Source of the DNA: an uncultured Kordiimonas sp. | GTDB lineage: Bacteria; Pseudomonadota; Alphaproteobacteria; Sphingomonadales; Kordiimonadaceae | Length of the DNA stretch: 64,000 nucleotides | Direction: 5' to 3' | Assembly (NCBI GenBank): GCA_947500295.1 | Contig: CANMRM010000003.1 | Span: forward strand, 434,001-498,000 | In this document: positions 16,717 to 25,274 of the stretch, one piece after another | Numbering within the stretch: the first letter of the stretch is position 1 | How the letters are laid out: each line of letters opens with the position of its first letter | Made by a program: the position numbers and the translations under genes | Notes under the pieces: model-generated | The model's database searches: none | Seen by the model: only the letters and a program-made list of their open reading frames with translations | Told to the model about the DNA's origin: nothing

Positions 16717-18786
16717 TTATTGCGCCAACGCCCCCATTGTCGGCGTCGACCGATCAACGAACAGGCTACAAATGCCGGTTGTGCCAGCTTTGTAGGCGGC
16801 ATTAAAGTCTTCTGTGATGTCCCAGTATCGGCCGGGAGAACTCCATTGCTTGTTCAAGGGCAGCGCGGATGTATCCGATGGAGCGACCGCTGTTTCTTCG
16901 CCGTACTCATTATAGGAAGCGATCACGACCATATCTGGCATCGTGCCATCACATACCACACGCTCCCAGCCTTTTTCCTTGTAGAAATTGGCATTGTCTC
17001 TGGGAACCGGGGGTGTAGAGGAAGTGCCGTGATTGTCCCATCCCGGCGAAAAAGTCATAAGGTCATTGTTCTTGATCGCGCCTTCGTTAAAGACCCACCC
17101 GATGTAATCGCTGGCTGGATAGCTACCTAAGTTGGATGAACGGACTGTTCCCTGAACCCACTTGATGTTGAAGTTGTTCGCATAGGTTTTGGAACCTGTA
17201 TAGTTTTCCCAAGCCTGACGATCACCGCTGTCGACGTAAACAGCAAGCAGCGGCTTGGTGACCGAGCCCTCTGTTATGTCGAAGTATCTTGGCGTGCCCG
17301 CACATTTGTCGACGGCTTCATAGGTTCCGCTTCCATTGCCGAGGAATAAATTCCAAGCGTGTTTGGCCTCACTTTCCAGAGATGCAGGAGAGGTTCTGCC
17401 GTCAATCGCTATAGCGAATTGCACACCTGTTGAGCTCGCAACAACAGTGTCACAAATGTCAGCCGCTCTGCGGGCAGCTCTTTTTCGATCGTTGAAAATC
17501 TTGTTGGTGAGATCCAGCAAGATGAAATCAACATCCGCTGCATTCAGTTCGGAGAGGTGAGCATTTATTTTGGCCGTATCACCACTGTCATAGGTTCCGC
17601 CCACTGGCACATAGCCGTAATTTCTCGCTTCCCAGGTATTCGTTTGCGTTGGCTTATAATAATAATTGTCATATGTGCCGGGCTGCGATGCATGGTAGGC
17701 ACCGGGGATGGCCTGCCAGATGCCACCGCTGTTTTTGAAGACAACTGGTCCGGGGTGGTTGTTCCCATACACATCGGCTACGCCAGTCCAGGTCGTCGCA
17801 GAATAGTCTACAATCTGGTTGTCGTTTCCATGATTTTGTTTCCACACAATGTTGCTGCCGGTTGATCCAGGTTTGTAGTAACTGTTTGCTGCGCGCACAA
17901 AATTGGTGCCGTTGGAGATGAGCATGTGCCAGTCTCCGTCGCTCATGTAGGCGATCGCGTCATCTTTGCCGTCATTGTTGATGTCTGCGAGCATTCGGTT
18001 TGATGCGCCATTGCCCAGGGATTGGGCGTTGGTTTGATCGGTCCAATTGGAGTAACCGCCAAAAGCAGTTCCGGAAGAATTTGCCTTTGCCACGTACCAT
18101 TCGCCACTTCCAAAGGCGACGATTGCATCAGCTTTGCCGTTACCGTCTGCATCGGCAATGAATTGATCGGCTGAGCCGACGCCGTGCCCGGTGCGCCATG
18201 TTGCAACACTGCCAAACGACGAACCGCTTGAAGGTGCGACGTCCCATTTTCCACTGTTGTAGGCAATGGCATCTGCTTTACCGTCGCCCGTAACATCGCC
18301 CAGCATCTGATTGGAGGTGCCGGCTCCGAAACCGGATTTCCACAACGTATAGGGGTCAAATCCACCGGAAGCTTTTGCCGCGGCAACATACCAGCTGCCG
18401 GCGCTTCCGCCAGTTCCATAGAATGCAACGGCGTCTGCACGCCCGTCACCCGTAACATCTGCCATCAACTGTTTGGATGAGTTGGCCCCGTGACCACTTG
18501 TCCACTGGGACCAGCCGCCAAATCCGTCTCCGTTTGACTTCGCGACATACCACTTGCCGGCCAGCCCACCTGTTACGAAGACCGCGATCGCGTCGGCATC
18601 GCCGTCATTGTCCACGTCAGCCAAAAACTGATTGTGTGACCCGCTTCCATGTCCGGTGCGCCAAGTGTATTTCATTTCTTTGGCATAAAATGGTGTGTAC
18701 CACATGCCGGTGTCTTTACTCGTGGCAGAAGGCGTTAAGAGTAGTGCCATTGCCAGGGGCAGAATTAGCCCGTTTAGTTTAATCAT
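16717..18786 (-). CDS. Exported VCBS/FG-GAP repeat protein with GH71/GH99-like C-terminal domain
   Basis: A 689-residue exported protein: signal peptide MIKLNGLILPLAMALLLTPS, cleaved near residue 22. Residues 40-300 hold five repeats of about 50-55 residues. Each has a Ca2+-loop such as DVDNDGDADAI, DVTGDGRADAV, DVTGDGKADAI, DADGNGKADAI or DINNDGKDDAI, followed by a WYVA-type strand; a degenerate sixth follows. This is a VCBS/FG-GAP beta propeller. The C-terminal part from about 390 includes YGYVPVGGTYDSGD, DVDFILLDLTNK and VVIASYNEYGEETAVAP. The last resembles the NEWhEGT motif of GH99/GH71 glycosidases. I infer a secreted glycan-binding or endo-glycosidase-like protein. The start is fixed by GGGGA upstream of 18786. 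It stands alone between lgt and ubiK and has AT-richer codons than its neighbours. Confidence 0.8.
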   Translation of the reverse strand: MIKLNGLILPLAMALLLTPSATSKDTGMWYTPFYAKEMKYTWRTGHGSGSHNQFLADVDNDGDADAIAVFVTGGLAGKWYVAKSNGDGFGGWSQWTSGHGANSSKQLMADVTGDGRADAVAFYGTGGSAGSWYVAAAKASGGFDPYTLWKSGFGAGTSNQMLGDVTGDGKADAIAYNSGKWDVAPSSGSSFGSVATWRTGHGVGSADQFIADADGNGKADAIVAFGSGEWYVAKANSSGTAFGGYSNWTDQTNAQSLGNGASNRMLADINNDGKDDAIAYMSDGDWHMLISNGTNFVRAANSYYKPGSTGSNIVWKQNHGNDNQIVDYSATTWTGVADVYGNNHPGPVVFKNSGGIWQAIPGAYHASQPGTYDNYYYKPTQTNTWEARNYGYVPVGGTYDSGDTAKINAHLSELNAADVDFILLDLTNKIFNDRKRAARRAADICDTVVASSTGVQFAIAIDGRTSPASLESEAKHAWNLFLGNGSGTYEAVDKCAGTPRYFDITEGSVTKPLLAVYVDSGDRQAWENYTGSKTYANNFNIKWVQGTVRSSNLGSYPASDYIGWVFNEGAIKNNDLMTFSPGWDNHGTSSTPPVPRDNANFYKEKGWERVVCDGTMPDMVVIASYNEYGEETAVAPSDTSALPLNKQWSSPGRYWDITEDFNAAYKAGTTGICSLFVDRSTPTMGALAQ

Positions 18787-19060
18787 CGATTTTCCCCAAT
18801 CGCTTGTTTGATTAGCAGGCAATCATCCCGCAATCGTTTTTGACCTGGTTGAGTATTGAGAGTATTTTACAACTATACATATAAATGTAATTACTACAAT
18901 AAATGTGATCATTTTATGTCAAATATTGAACTGAATGATGAATTTCTTGCCCGGATACGGTTTTGGGCCGGGGTGATCGCGAACCGCTGCGGCAGATCGT
19001 CCCTTGCGTTTGTTTGCTAATTCCACCATATGAATGGCAACCGAACGCAAGGAGCAGACC

Positions 19061-19300
19061 ATGCAAACGAGCAACAAATTCATGGATGACATGGCCAAAC
19101 TCGCGACCGGCGCGGTCGGCGCCGCCCATTCTGTGAAGGGGGAAATGGACGCGATGCTTCGTGCCTGGCTCGACAAGCAGTTGGCGGGCCTTGATCTGGT
19201 GAGTCGTGAAGAGTTTGAAACTGTGCGCGAAATGGCGGAAAAAGCCCGCATGGAAAACGAAGACTTGCGGGCAGAAATCGAAGCTCTGAAGTCCAAATAG
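19061..19300 (+). CDS. ubiK: Ubiquinone biosynthesis accessory factor UbiK (BMFP family)
   Basis: A 79-residue protein with the BMFP domain: an amphipathic N-terminal helix FMDDMAKLATGAVGAAHSVK and a C-terminal coiled coil, LVSREEFETVREMAEKARME then NEDLRAEIEALKSK. In E. coli UbiK assembles with UbiJ as a membrane-contacting factor of the aerobic Ubi complex. AGGAG seven bases before the ATG fixes the start at 19061. It lies divergently from the lgt side in many Alphaproteobacteria; here the VCBS-protein gene has come between them. Two Coq4 genes of the same pathway occur at 51-54 kb in this window. Confidence 0.88.
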   Translation: MQTSNKFMDDMAKLATGAVGAAHSVKGEMDAMLRAWLDKQLAGLDLVSREEFETVREMAEKARMENEDLRAEIEALKSK

Positions 19301-19634
19301 GCCTTTCTGAAGGTCGGAAATCAGAAATTTTCCGAAAATATTCAACGCCGGGCGCTAGCAATCTATCCTGTAAAGGAAGATTTCTAAGCGGCTGTTCATG
19401 CGTGATAAAATCCGGCCGCTCAGAAACTACATGAAAAAGTTATCCACAGAAAAATTCACAAAAATCGTAATTCCTGCTTGCCACAGAGTCCCGGCTTTGG
19501 CACGCTACATCTAGTGTTTAGTCATTAAGAAGGATCCAGATTTCGTGTATCTGGCAGATCAAGACTAGGACCCGAACCGGCGTAACATACCCGCCGGTTG
19601 ACGCTCCGGCGGGCCATCTCAGAGGGGAACCGAG
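19301..19634 (+). other. Intergenic region with structured ybjN leader
   Basis: About 334 bases without a gene. The middle is AT-rich (19420-19470). It includes one copy of TTATCCACA at 19440, a DnaA-box match that I judge a chance hit. The last 60 bases before ybjN are GC-rich and hold the two overlapping hairpins listed separately. The rest shows no reading frame with a ribosome site. Confidence 0.5.
19575..19613 (+). promoter_or_regulatory. Mutually exclusive hairpins in the ybjN leader
   Basis: Three GC-rich segments follow one another. AACCGGCG (19575-19582) can pair with CGCCGGTT (19592-19599). The second segment can instead pair, as CCCGCCGG (19590-19597), with CCGGCGGG (19606-19613). 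Both stems are perfect 8-bp helices sharing the central strand, so only one can form at a time. The site ends 21 bases before the ybjN start codon. No T run follows, so translation control is likelier than attenuation if it is functional. Confidence 0.4.
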
Positions 19635-20147
19635 ATGACGACCCTAACCACCGGACATTCCGAAATTCTCAATATTAATCCGGTCGACCTTGCGGAAGAA
19701 CTTGCAGGGGCAAATGACTGGGCCGTTGAGCGGCACAATGATGATGAATTGACCATGTTTATCAGTGGCCAATACACTGATTTGCAGTTCCGTGTCTTCT
19801 GGCGGGATGACTTCAAGACATTGCAATTCGCCTGCATGTTTGACCTTAAGGTTCCCGAGAATAAACGCTCGCATATCTATGAAGCCATCGGCCTCATCAA
19901 CGAGCGTATGTGGATAGGTCATTTCGAGTTCTGGGCTGAAGAAGGTGCTCTTTTGTACAGACACGCCAGTCTTGCCAACGATCCGCTTCTTGGCGCTATT
20001 GGCGAGGACCATATAATTACGATGATCGAAACTGCGCTCGGGGAATGCGAGCGGTTCTATCCGGTCTTTCAATTTGTCATGTGGGGTGGCCAGTCGCCAG
20101 GGCAGGCCATTGAAAGTGCAATGCTGGAATGTGCGGGCAGCGCCTGA
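19635..20147 (+). CDS. YbjN domain-containing protein
   Basis: A 170-residue soluble protein with the YbjN fold, related to type III secretion chaperones. Typical stretches are LQFRVFWRDDFKTLQFACMF, HIYEAIGLINERMWIGHFEF and EEGALLYRHASLANDPLL, and a C-terminal helix ECERFYPVFQFVMWG. The family modulates stress and motility in E. coli, but its biochemical role is not known. It lies between ubiK and proC on the plus strand, the arrangement common in Alphaproteobacteria. AGAGGGG precedes the ATG. Its leader has two competing hairpins. Confidence 0.9.
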   Translation: MTTLTTGHSEILNINPVDLAEELAGANDWAVERHNDDELTMFISGQYTDLQFRVFWRDDFKTLQFACMFDLKVPENKRSHIYEAIGLINERMWIGHFEFWAEEGALLYRHASLANDPLLGAIGEDHIITMIETALGECERFYPVFQFVMWGGQSPGQAIESAMLECAGSA

Positions 20148-20277
20148 CGCGCTCTCCGCTGAGGTTTCGGGGGAGGCCTACTCTGACATTGCTGTGCGCT
20201 TTGGGCGGGGCTATGCTCCGCCCATCGCATTTTGGGGTGTTGCCCCCTTGCTGACTATCTATTTCTGAGGACCATTA

Positions 20278-21117
20278 ATGAGCGACATGTCCGTTTTTTC
20301 CGCCGAATCGCCCTTGCTGCTTGTTGGCTGCGGTAACATGGGCCGTGCCCTCGTGCGTGGCTGGCTCAGTGCAGGCCTCAAGCCTGAAGCTTTGCTGGTG
20401 CTGGACCCCGCCGCCAATGATCAACTCCTGCCTGAAGCGGCCGGTGCTGGGTTTGTCGCAAAAGTCGCGGACCTGCCGGCGGGTGTAAACGCTCGCCTGA
20501 TGCTGCTGGCGGTCAAACCGCAGGTAATGAATTCAGTGCTGCAGGATGTGCGTCCCTATGCTGGCAAACAAACACTTGCAGTGTCCGTTGCCGCCGGAGT
20601 GACGATTGATCAGATGCGTCGAGGCCTTGGCGAAGCGCCGAGCCTTGTTCGCGCAATGCCCAATACGCCAGCTGCCGTTGGGGCGGGTGTCACCGGCCTT
20701 GTTGCGGAACCGGGGGTGTCGCCGGAAGGTCGTGCACTTGCTGACCTGGTCATGCATGCAGCGGGTCGTACTGTCTGGATCGAAAATGAAGAATTGATGG
20801 ACGCTGTTACCGCGACTTCAGGAAGTGGCCCTGCGTATGTTTTTCATATGGTTGAGGCGCTTGCATCCGGCGCGGAGGCCGCTGGTCTGCCTGCTGACGA
20901 GGCCATGACTCTGGCTCGTCAAACGGTTGTCGGTGCTGCTCGTTTGCTGGAAGCGGGGGCTAATCTCAGTGCTGCTGAATTGCGGCGCCGTGTGACCAGC
21001 CCTGGCGGCACCACTGCCGCGGCGCTTGATGTGTTAATGGCGTCGGACGGTTTGGTCGACCTCATGACCCGGGCCGTTGACGCCGCCAAGAGGCGGGGCC
21101 AGGAATTGGCGGATTGA
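20278..21117 (+). CDS. proC: Pyrroline-5-carboxylate reductase
   Basis: Last step of proline synthesis: reduces pyrroline-5-carboxylate to proline with NAD(P)H in the cytoplasm. The dinucleotide-binding loop is LLVGCGNMGRALVRGWL at the N-terminus. LVRAMPNTPAAVGAGVTGL is the family core motif, and GSGPAYVFHMVEALASGAEA with RRRVTSPGGTTAAALDVL forms the substrate-binding and dimer region. The 279 residues match the usual length. AGGA stands nine bases ahead of the ATG. It follows ybjN by 130 bases and precedes the serine hydrolase by 17 bases, so those two may be cotranscribed. Confidence 0.96.
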   Translation: MSDMSVFSAESPLLLVGCGNMGRALVRGWLSAGLKPEALLVLDPAANDQLLPEAAGAGFVAKVADLPAGVNARLMLLAVKPQVMNSVLQDVRPYAGKQTLAVSVAAGVTIDQMRRGLGEAPSLVRAMPNTPAAVGAGVTGLVAEPGVSPEGRALADLVMHAAGRTVWIENEELMDAVTATSGSGPAYVFHMVEALASGAEAAGLPADEAMTLARQTVVGAARLLEAGANLSAAELRRRVTSPGGTTAAALDVLMASDGLVDLMTRAVDAAKRRGQELAD

Positions 21118-21134
21118 ACATACCGGGGGGAGTG

Positions 21135-22247
21135 ATGACAAGACGAATAGCGATTGCTTTTTTAGCTCTGGGAACAACCTTTTGCGCACAGGCCTTGGAA
21201 GGCCATCAAAACGCCTCCGAAACCGTTTTCGAAAGCTTGGCCAGGTCACTTGGTGACTTCATTGAGGTTCAGGCACGGGAAGGGGCGTTTTCAGGTACTG
21301 TACTCCTTTCCAAAAACGGACGGGTCATCCATGGCTCGGCTCATGGTCTAGCCAGCAAACGCTTTAATGCCCCAAACACTCTTCAAACGAAGCTCAATCT
21401 GGGTTCCATGAACAAGATGTTTACGTCTGTCGCAATTATGCAGCTCGTTGAGCGGGGCGATGTGCGGCTGGATGACAAGCTCAGCAACTTTACGGACGAG
21501 AGCTGGCTGGCACCGGAAGTCAGTGACAAAATCGAGATTCAACATTTGCTGACACATTCCTCAGGACTGGGGAGCTACTTTAACGACACCTTCTGGGACA
21601 GCTCGAAACTCGCTTTCAAGGCACTTGAAGACTACAAACCGCTTATCGTGAATGAAACCTCGCGGTTTGAACCGGGAACTGCCTATCGCTACAGCAACAC
21701 GGGTATGTTTTTGCTGGGCGTGGTGATTGAGAAGGCGAGCGGTCAGGATTATTTCAGCTACATTCATGACCATATTTACGGGCCCGCCGGCATGACAGAT
21801 TCAGCTTGTTATGAAATGGATCAACCGGTCCCCAACCTGGCGATTGGGTATGCCGCCAAGGCAGAAAACGAAACAGGCTGGGAGAATAATCTCTACCTCC
21901 ATGTGGTAAAAGGTGGCCCGGCTGGGGGGTGTTTTTCGACTGTTGAAGACCTGAACCGATTTGCCTCTGCGCTAACCAGCCACAAACTGCTTAATGCAGG
22001 CAATACGAATGCGCTTTTTACTCCCAGGCCAGAATTCCATGACGAATCTTATGGTTACGGTTTTCGGGTAATTGGTGAGCCGGGCAACAGAATTGTGGGC
22101 CACGGTGGCGGCTTTTTGGGGATTAGTGCAAACTTGGATATCTTCCTTGATACCGGGTACGTGGCCGTGGTTCTGTCGAACTATGGCGGTGCAGCCCGAC
22201 CAATCCGAGACAAAATCCGGGCGTTGATCACAGAAGTTGATTTCTGA
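21135..22247 (+). CDS. Exported serine hydrolase, class C beta-lactamase-like
   Basis: A 370-residue protein starting MTRRIAIAFLALGTTFCAQA, a signal peptide. It has the active-site motifs of the class C beta-lactamase/D-alanyl carboxypeptidase-like group: SxxK in GSMNKMFTSVAIMQL, YxN in YRYSNTGMFLLG, and HxG in VGHGGGFLG near the C-terminus. The family includes esterases, aminopeptidases and penicillin-binding enzymes, so the substrate is open. I chose the ATG at 21135 because the signal peptide starts there and GGGGGGAG lies directly upstream; an in-frame start seven codons earlier overlaps proC. It follows proC by 17 bases. Confidence 0.88.
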   Translation: MTRRIAIAFLALGTTFCAQALEGHQNASETVFESLARSLGDFIEVQAREGAFSGTVLLSKNGRVIHGSAHGLASKRFNAPNTLQTKLNLGSMNKMFTSVAIMQLVERGDVRLDDKLSNFTDESWLAPEVSDKIEIQHLLTHSSGLGSYFNDTFWDSSKLAFKALEDYKPLIVNETSRFEPGTAYRYSNTGMFLLGVVIEKASGQDYFSYIHDHIYGPAGMTDSACYEMDQPVPNLAIGYAAKAENETGWENNLYLHVVKGGPAGGCFSTVEDLNRFASALTSHKLLNAGNTNALFTPRPEFHDESYGYGFRVIGEPGNRIVGHGGGFLGISANLDIFLDTGYVAVVLSNYGGAARPIRDKIRALITEVDF

Positions 22248-22301
22248 CTGACGTAGGCCAGGCTACCCCGGCTCAGGCCGGTCTGTTTCCGGAGCCAAGA
22301 G

Positions 22302-23489
22302 CTATGTTTTTGCAGCAGCAACCGATCTATTTGCAAGCACAAGCCGTGAAATCATAAAGGCAACAGCGCCGCAGGCGGCAATGGTTGCCACCATGGGGGT
22401 TGCCGTACCGTCAAAAAATGGTGACGCGATCGTAATCATGATGCCGCCAGCCAGCATCTGCATCGTGCCGCCCAGAGATGACGCAAGGCCTGCAATGTCT
22501 CCGTGGTCGTCAAGGGCCATCACCATGGTTGTCGGGATCACAAACCCGAGGCAGGCGTTGCCCGCAAACAACATGGCGACCACAACGGTCAGGGAGCCGT
22601 ATCCCATCAACACAAGAACCAGCAGGGCGACGGATGTGACCGCAAAACCAGCCGTAGCTATCGCAACTGTACGTGCCATGCCGATACGCTCACCTAGAGG
22701 TGCTGCAAGCTGGGAGGCGGCGAAAAACCCAATCGCATTGATAGCGAAAGCGATGCTGAAACCCATCGGGCTCAGGCCATATTGGTTGGTGTAAACAAAG
22801 GATGCGCTGGCAATAAAGACAAAGAAGCTCGCCATGCCAAATCCACCCACAAAGGTCAGCCCCATGAAGGTGCGGTCTGTCAGCAGTGTTTTTGAGTGTT
22901 CGATCAGGGAACCGACATGCACAGGCACCCGGTCCTCGGGCTTCAGTGTTTCCGCGAGCAGGAAGCGTGTCATAAGCAGACTGAGCACAGCCGCTCCGCA
23001 GAGGACCAGGAAGATACTGCGCCAGCTGGCCACCGTGATCAGCAGGCTGCCAAAAAGTGGTGCCAGCATCGGCGAGACCGAAATGACCAACATGATCAGC
23101 GCCATAAGACGCGTTGCTTCGTTGCCGGTATGCAGGTCGCGGATAATGGCGCGCGGGACCACCATGACCACGGCACCGCCCAGCCCTTGCAGAAAACGGG
23201 ATGCGACCAGCCACTCTACCGTTGGTGCCACAAGGCACCCTGCCGAACCCACAATGAATATGCCAAGTCCGGCATAAAGCGGCGGTTTTCGCCCGGCTTG
23301 ATCTGCCCATGGCCCATACACAAGCTGGGATAGGCCAAATGCGACAAAAAAGGCTGTCAGAGTGCCCTGGATCGCTGCGACAGAGGCGTCAAAGTCCTGT
23401 GCAATCGCGGGCAGGGCAGGCAGATACATATCAATTGCGAAGGGTCCGACGCTTGACAGCAACCCAAGCAACAGAGCGATTCTGAACAT
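22302..23489 (-). CDS. Multidrug efflux MFS transporter, Bcr/CflA family
   Basis: A 395-residue, 12-helix major facilitator. The N-terminus GLLSSVGPFAIDMYLPALPA is the hallmark of the Bcr/CflA drug-resistance subfamily, followed by LVYGPWADQAGRKPPLYAGL (MFS motif A) and RFLQGLGGAVVMVVPRAIIR (motif with the conserved Arg). Known members export bicyclomycin, chloramphenicol, sulfonamides or cysteine. GGGGAAG six bases before the ATG at 23489 fixes the start; a longer frame from 23513 has no such site. It converges with the serine hydrolase gene. No dedicated regulator lies next to it. Confidence 0.9.
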   Translation of the reverse strand: MFRIALLLGLLSSVGPFAIDMYLPALPAIAQDFDASVAAIQGTLTAFFVAFGLSQLVYGPWADQAGRKPPLYAGLGIFIVGSAGCLVAPTVEWLVASRFLQGLGGAVVMVVPRAIIRDLHTGNEATRLMALIMLVISVSPMLAPLFGSLLITVASWRSIFLVLCGAAVLSLLMTRFLLAETLKPEDRVPVHVGSLIEHSKTLLTDRTFMGLTFVGGFGMASFFVFIASASFVYTNQYGLSPMGFSIAFAINAIGFFAASQLAAPLGERIGMARTVAIATAGFAVTSVALLVLVLMGYGSLTVVVAMLFAGNACLGFVIPTTMVMALDDHGDIAGLASSLGGTMQMLAGGIMITIASPFFDGTATPMVATIAACGAVAFMISRLVLANRSVAAAKT

Positions 23490-23688
23490 AATTGGCTTCC
23501 CCAGCAAAGACATGCCGCTTTATGCCATCGTGTCGATTCTGGCGATCAAGCGGAGCCAGTCCTTCTATACGACCGTTGACATCTGGGCAAGAGCGGAACG
23601 CTCTATTGCAAGAGGTTGATCCGGATCATTGGCGACGTGGTGCCAGCCCACTAATGCTTGCGCTGAAGAACAGGGAGTGGAAAGTCGC

Positions 23689-25197
23689 ATGCCGAAAATC
23701 GATACGCTAACGCTTGGTGGCTGGTTCGCACGTTTGATAGGGGTATTCCTGACCGTTGTCGTTGTCCTGCTGGTGTTTGGCAGGGAGCTTGGCGGCACCG
23801 GGGATATACCGTTGGTGATCACCAATGTGACCGTTGTCGATGCGGTTTCCGGTGCACGCGGCGCACAGAATGTGACCATCGAAGCAGGGCACATCGTCGG
23901 AATTGCGCCTGTCGGCGGCGTGCTTCCTGATGATGCACGTGAGATTGACGGCACGGGCAAATTCCTGATCCCGGGCTTGTGGGATGCACACGTTCATGTG
24001 GCCTATGATGAAGCAATCGACTATCGCACCTTTTTCCCCCTGTCGCTGGCCCACGGCATTACATACTTGCGCGACACTGGCGGTCATCTGGATCGTCTTG
24101 CTCCTGCCATTGAGGCGGCAAAAGACCCTCGCTCTCCGGATTTTTGGTTTTCCGGCCCGTTAATTGACGGCGCCGAACGGGTATATGATGGCAGCAGTCC
24201 ATTCTACCCTGACATTTCGGTTGGTGCGGCAACTGCGGACGAAGCTATCGCGATTGTGGACGCGCATGCCGCCGCTGGTGCGAGTTTTATCAAGGCATAT
24301 GAGATGCTCACGCCGGACGTGTTCTCGGCAATTGCCGCGCGCGCAGGCGAACACGGCCTGAAGGTTGCGGCGCATGTGCCGCTTTCCATGACGGCAGATC
24401 AGGCGATCAGTGCGGGTGCCGCAGACTTGCAGCATCTGAGGAACCTGGAGTTTGCCTGTGCCACAGACCCTGAAGGCTTGCGGTCTGAGCGGCAGGAAAT
24501 GCTGTCAGGTGACCTGCGCAACGGCGAAGGTGAGCAGCTGACGCCTGCGGCTCGCCGGATAGCCATCCATCAGGCACAAAGGATGAAGGCGCTTGGCGCA
24601 CAAATAGATGATGGCTGCGCCCTTCTGGTTGCCGCTCTCTCGGAAACGGGCGTAGCCCAGACGCCAACGCTGACAATCGCGACTTTCTTCACCCGGCGTC
24701 TGTTCGCCGATCCGGCATGGCGGGAGACGTTCAAACTCATGCCTTTGTCCGTTCGCGAAGGGTGGGAAACCCGATCTACCCGCTTGATCGATCGTCCGGC
24801 AAGCGAGGAAGCGATCGCTCATGTTGGCTGGATCAAGGGCATGCTGCCCCAGCTTGCCGCGGCCGGCGTTCCGATACTGGCAGGCACGGATGCTCCAATT
24901 GCCTATCTGACACCGGGAGCCAGTCTGCACGAAGAACTCAAGATGCTGGTTGATGCCGGCCTGACACCTATGCAGGCGCTGGCAGCCGCTACGGTTGAGC
25001 CAGCGCGGTTTCTGGGGCTTGAAGGCGAAATGGGCGTTCTCAAATCTGGCTATCGCGCTGACGCTGTGTTGCTCAATGCAAATCCGCTCAAAGACATAGG
25101 GAATACACTGGCAATTGAAGCCGTGATCAAAGGCGGAGTGCTGTTTGACCGGACCGAACTGGACGCCCTTATGGCCCAGCCATCGCGCCTCGACTAA
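23689..25197 (+). CDS. Membrane-anchored amidohydrolase
   Basis: A 502-residue metal-dependent hydrolase of the amidohydrolase superfamily, imidazolonepropionase/prolidase-like group. An N-terminal hydrophobic segment (LIGVFLTVVVVLLVFG, about 15-30) anchors it with the catalytic domain probably outside the cytoplasm. The composite beta domain begins IPLVITNVTVVDAVSGA, and the first metal motif is GLWDAHVHVAYD. The later part has LKVAAHVPLSM with a metal His and AGTDAPIAYLTPG with the catalytic Asp. The C-terminus returns to the beta domain with LKSGYRADAVLLNANPL. I chose the ATG at 23689, where a GGGAG/GGAAAG site lies upstream. The substrate is unknown; dipeptides or cyclic amides are typical. 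Two other exported amidohydrolases occur in the window. Confidence 0.87.
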   Translation: MPKIDTLTLGGWFARLIGVFLTVVVVLLVFGRELGGTGDIPLVITNVTVVDAVSGARGAQNVTIEAGHIVGIAPVGGVLPDDAREIDGTGKFLIPGLWDAHVHVAYDEAIDYRTFFPLSLAHGITYLRDTGGHLDRLAPAIEAAKDPRSPDFWFSGPLIDGAERVYDGSSPFYPDISVGAATADEAIAIVDAHAAAGASFIKAYEMLTPDVFSAIAARAGEHGLKVAAHVPLSMTADQAISAGAADLQHLRNLEFACATDPEGLRSERQEMLSGDLRNGEGEQLTPAARRIAIHQAQRMKALGAQIDDGCALLVAALSETGVAQTPTLTIATFFTRRLFADPAWRETFKLMPLSVREGWETRSTRLIDRPASEEAIAHVGWIKGMLPQLAAAGVPILAGTDAPIAYLTPGASLHEELKMLVDAGLTPMQALAAATVEPARFLGLEGEMGVLKSGYRADAVLLNANPLKDIGNTLAIEAVIKGGVLFDRTELDALMAQPSRLD

Positions 25198-25274
25198 ATT
25201 AGATTGTGCTGAGTGGAGGGCCTATGTAGGCTGGTCGAGCGCCAACGTGCGGGGTGCTTGGGAGCCACGTGCCG

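Noticed and set aside
19440-19448. TTATCCACA, a perfect DnaA-box match upstream of ybjN, as a sign of a replication origin
   Set aside because: A degenerate 9-mer of this kind is expected about twice by chance in 64 kb on both strands, and no cluster, dnaA, dnaN or parAB lies nearby.
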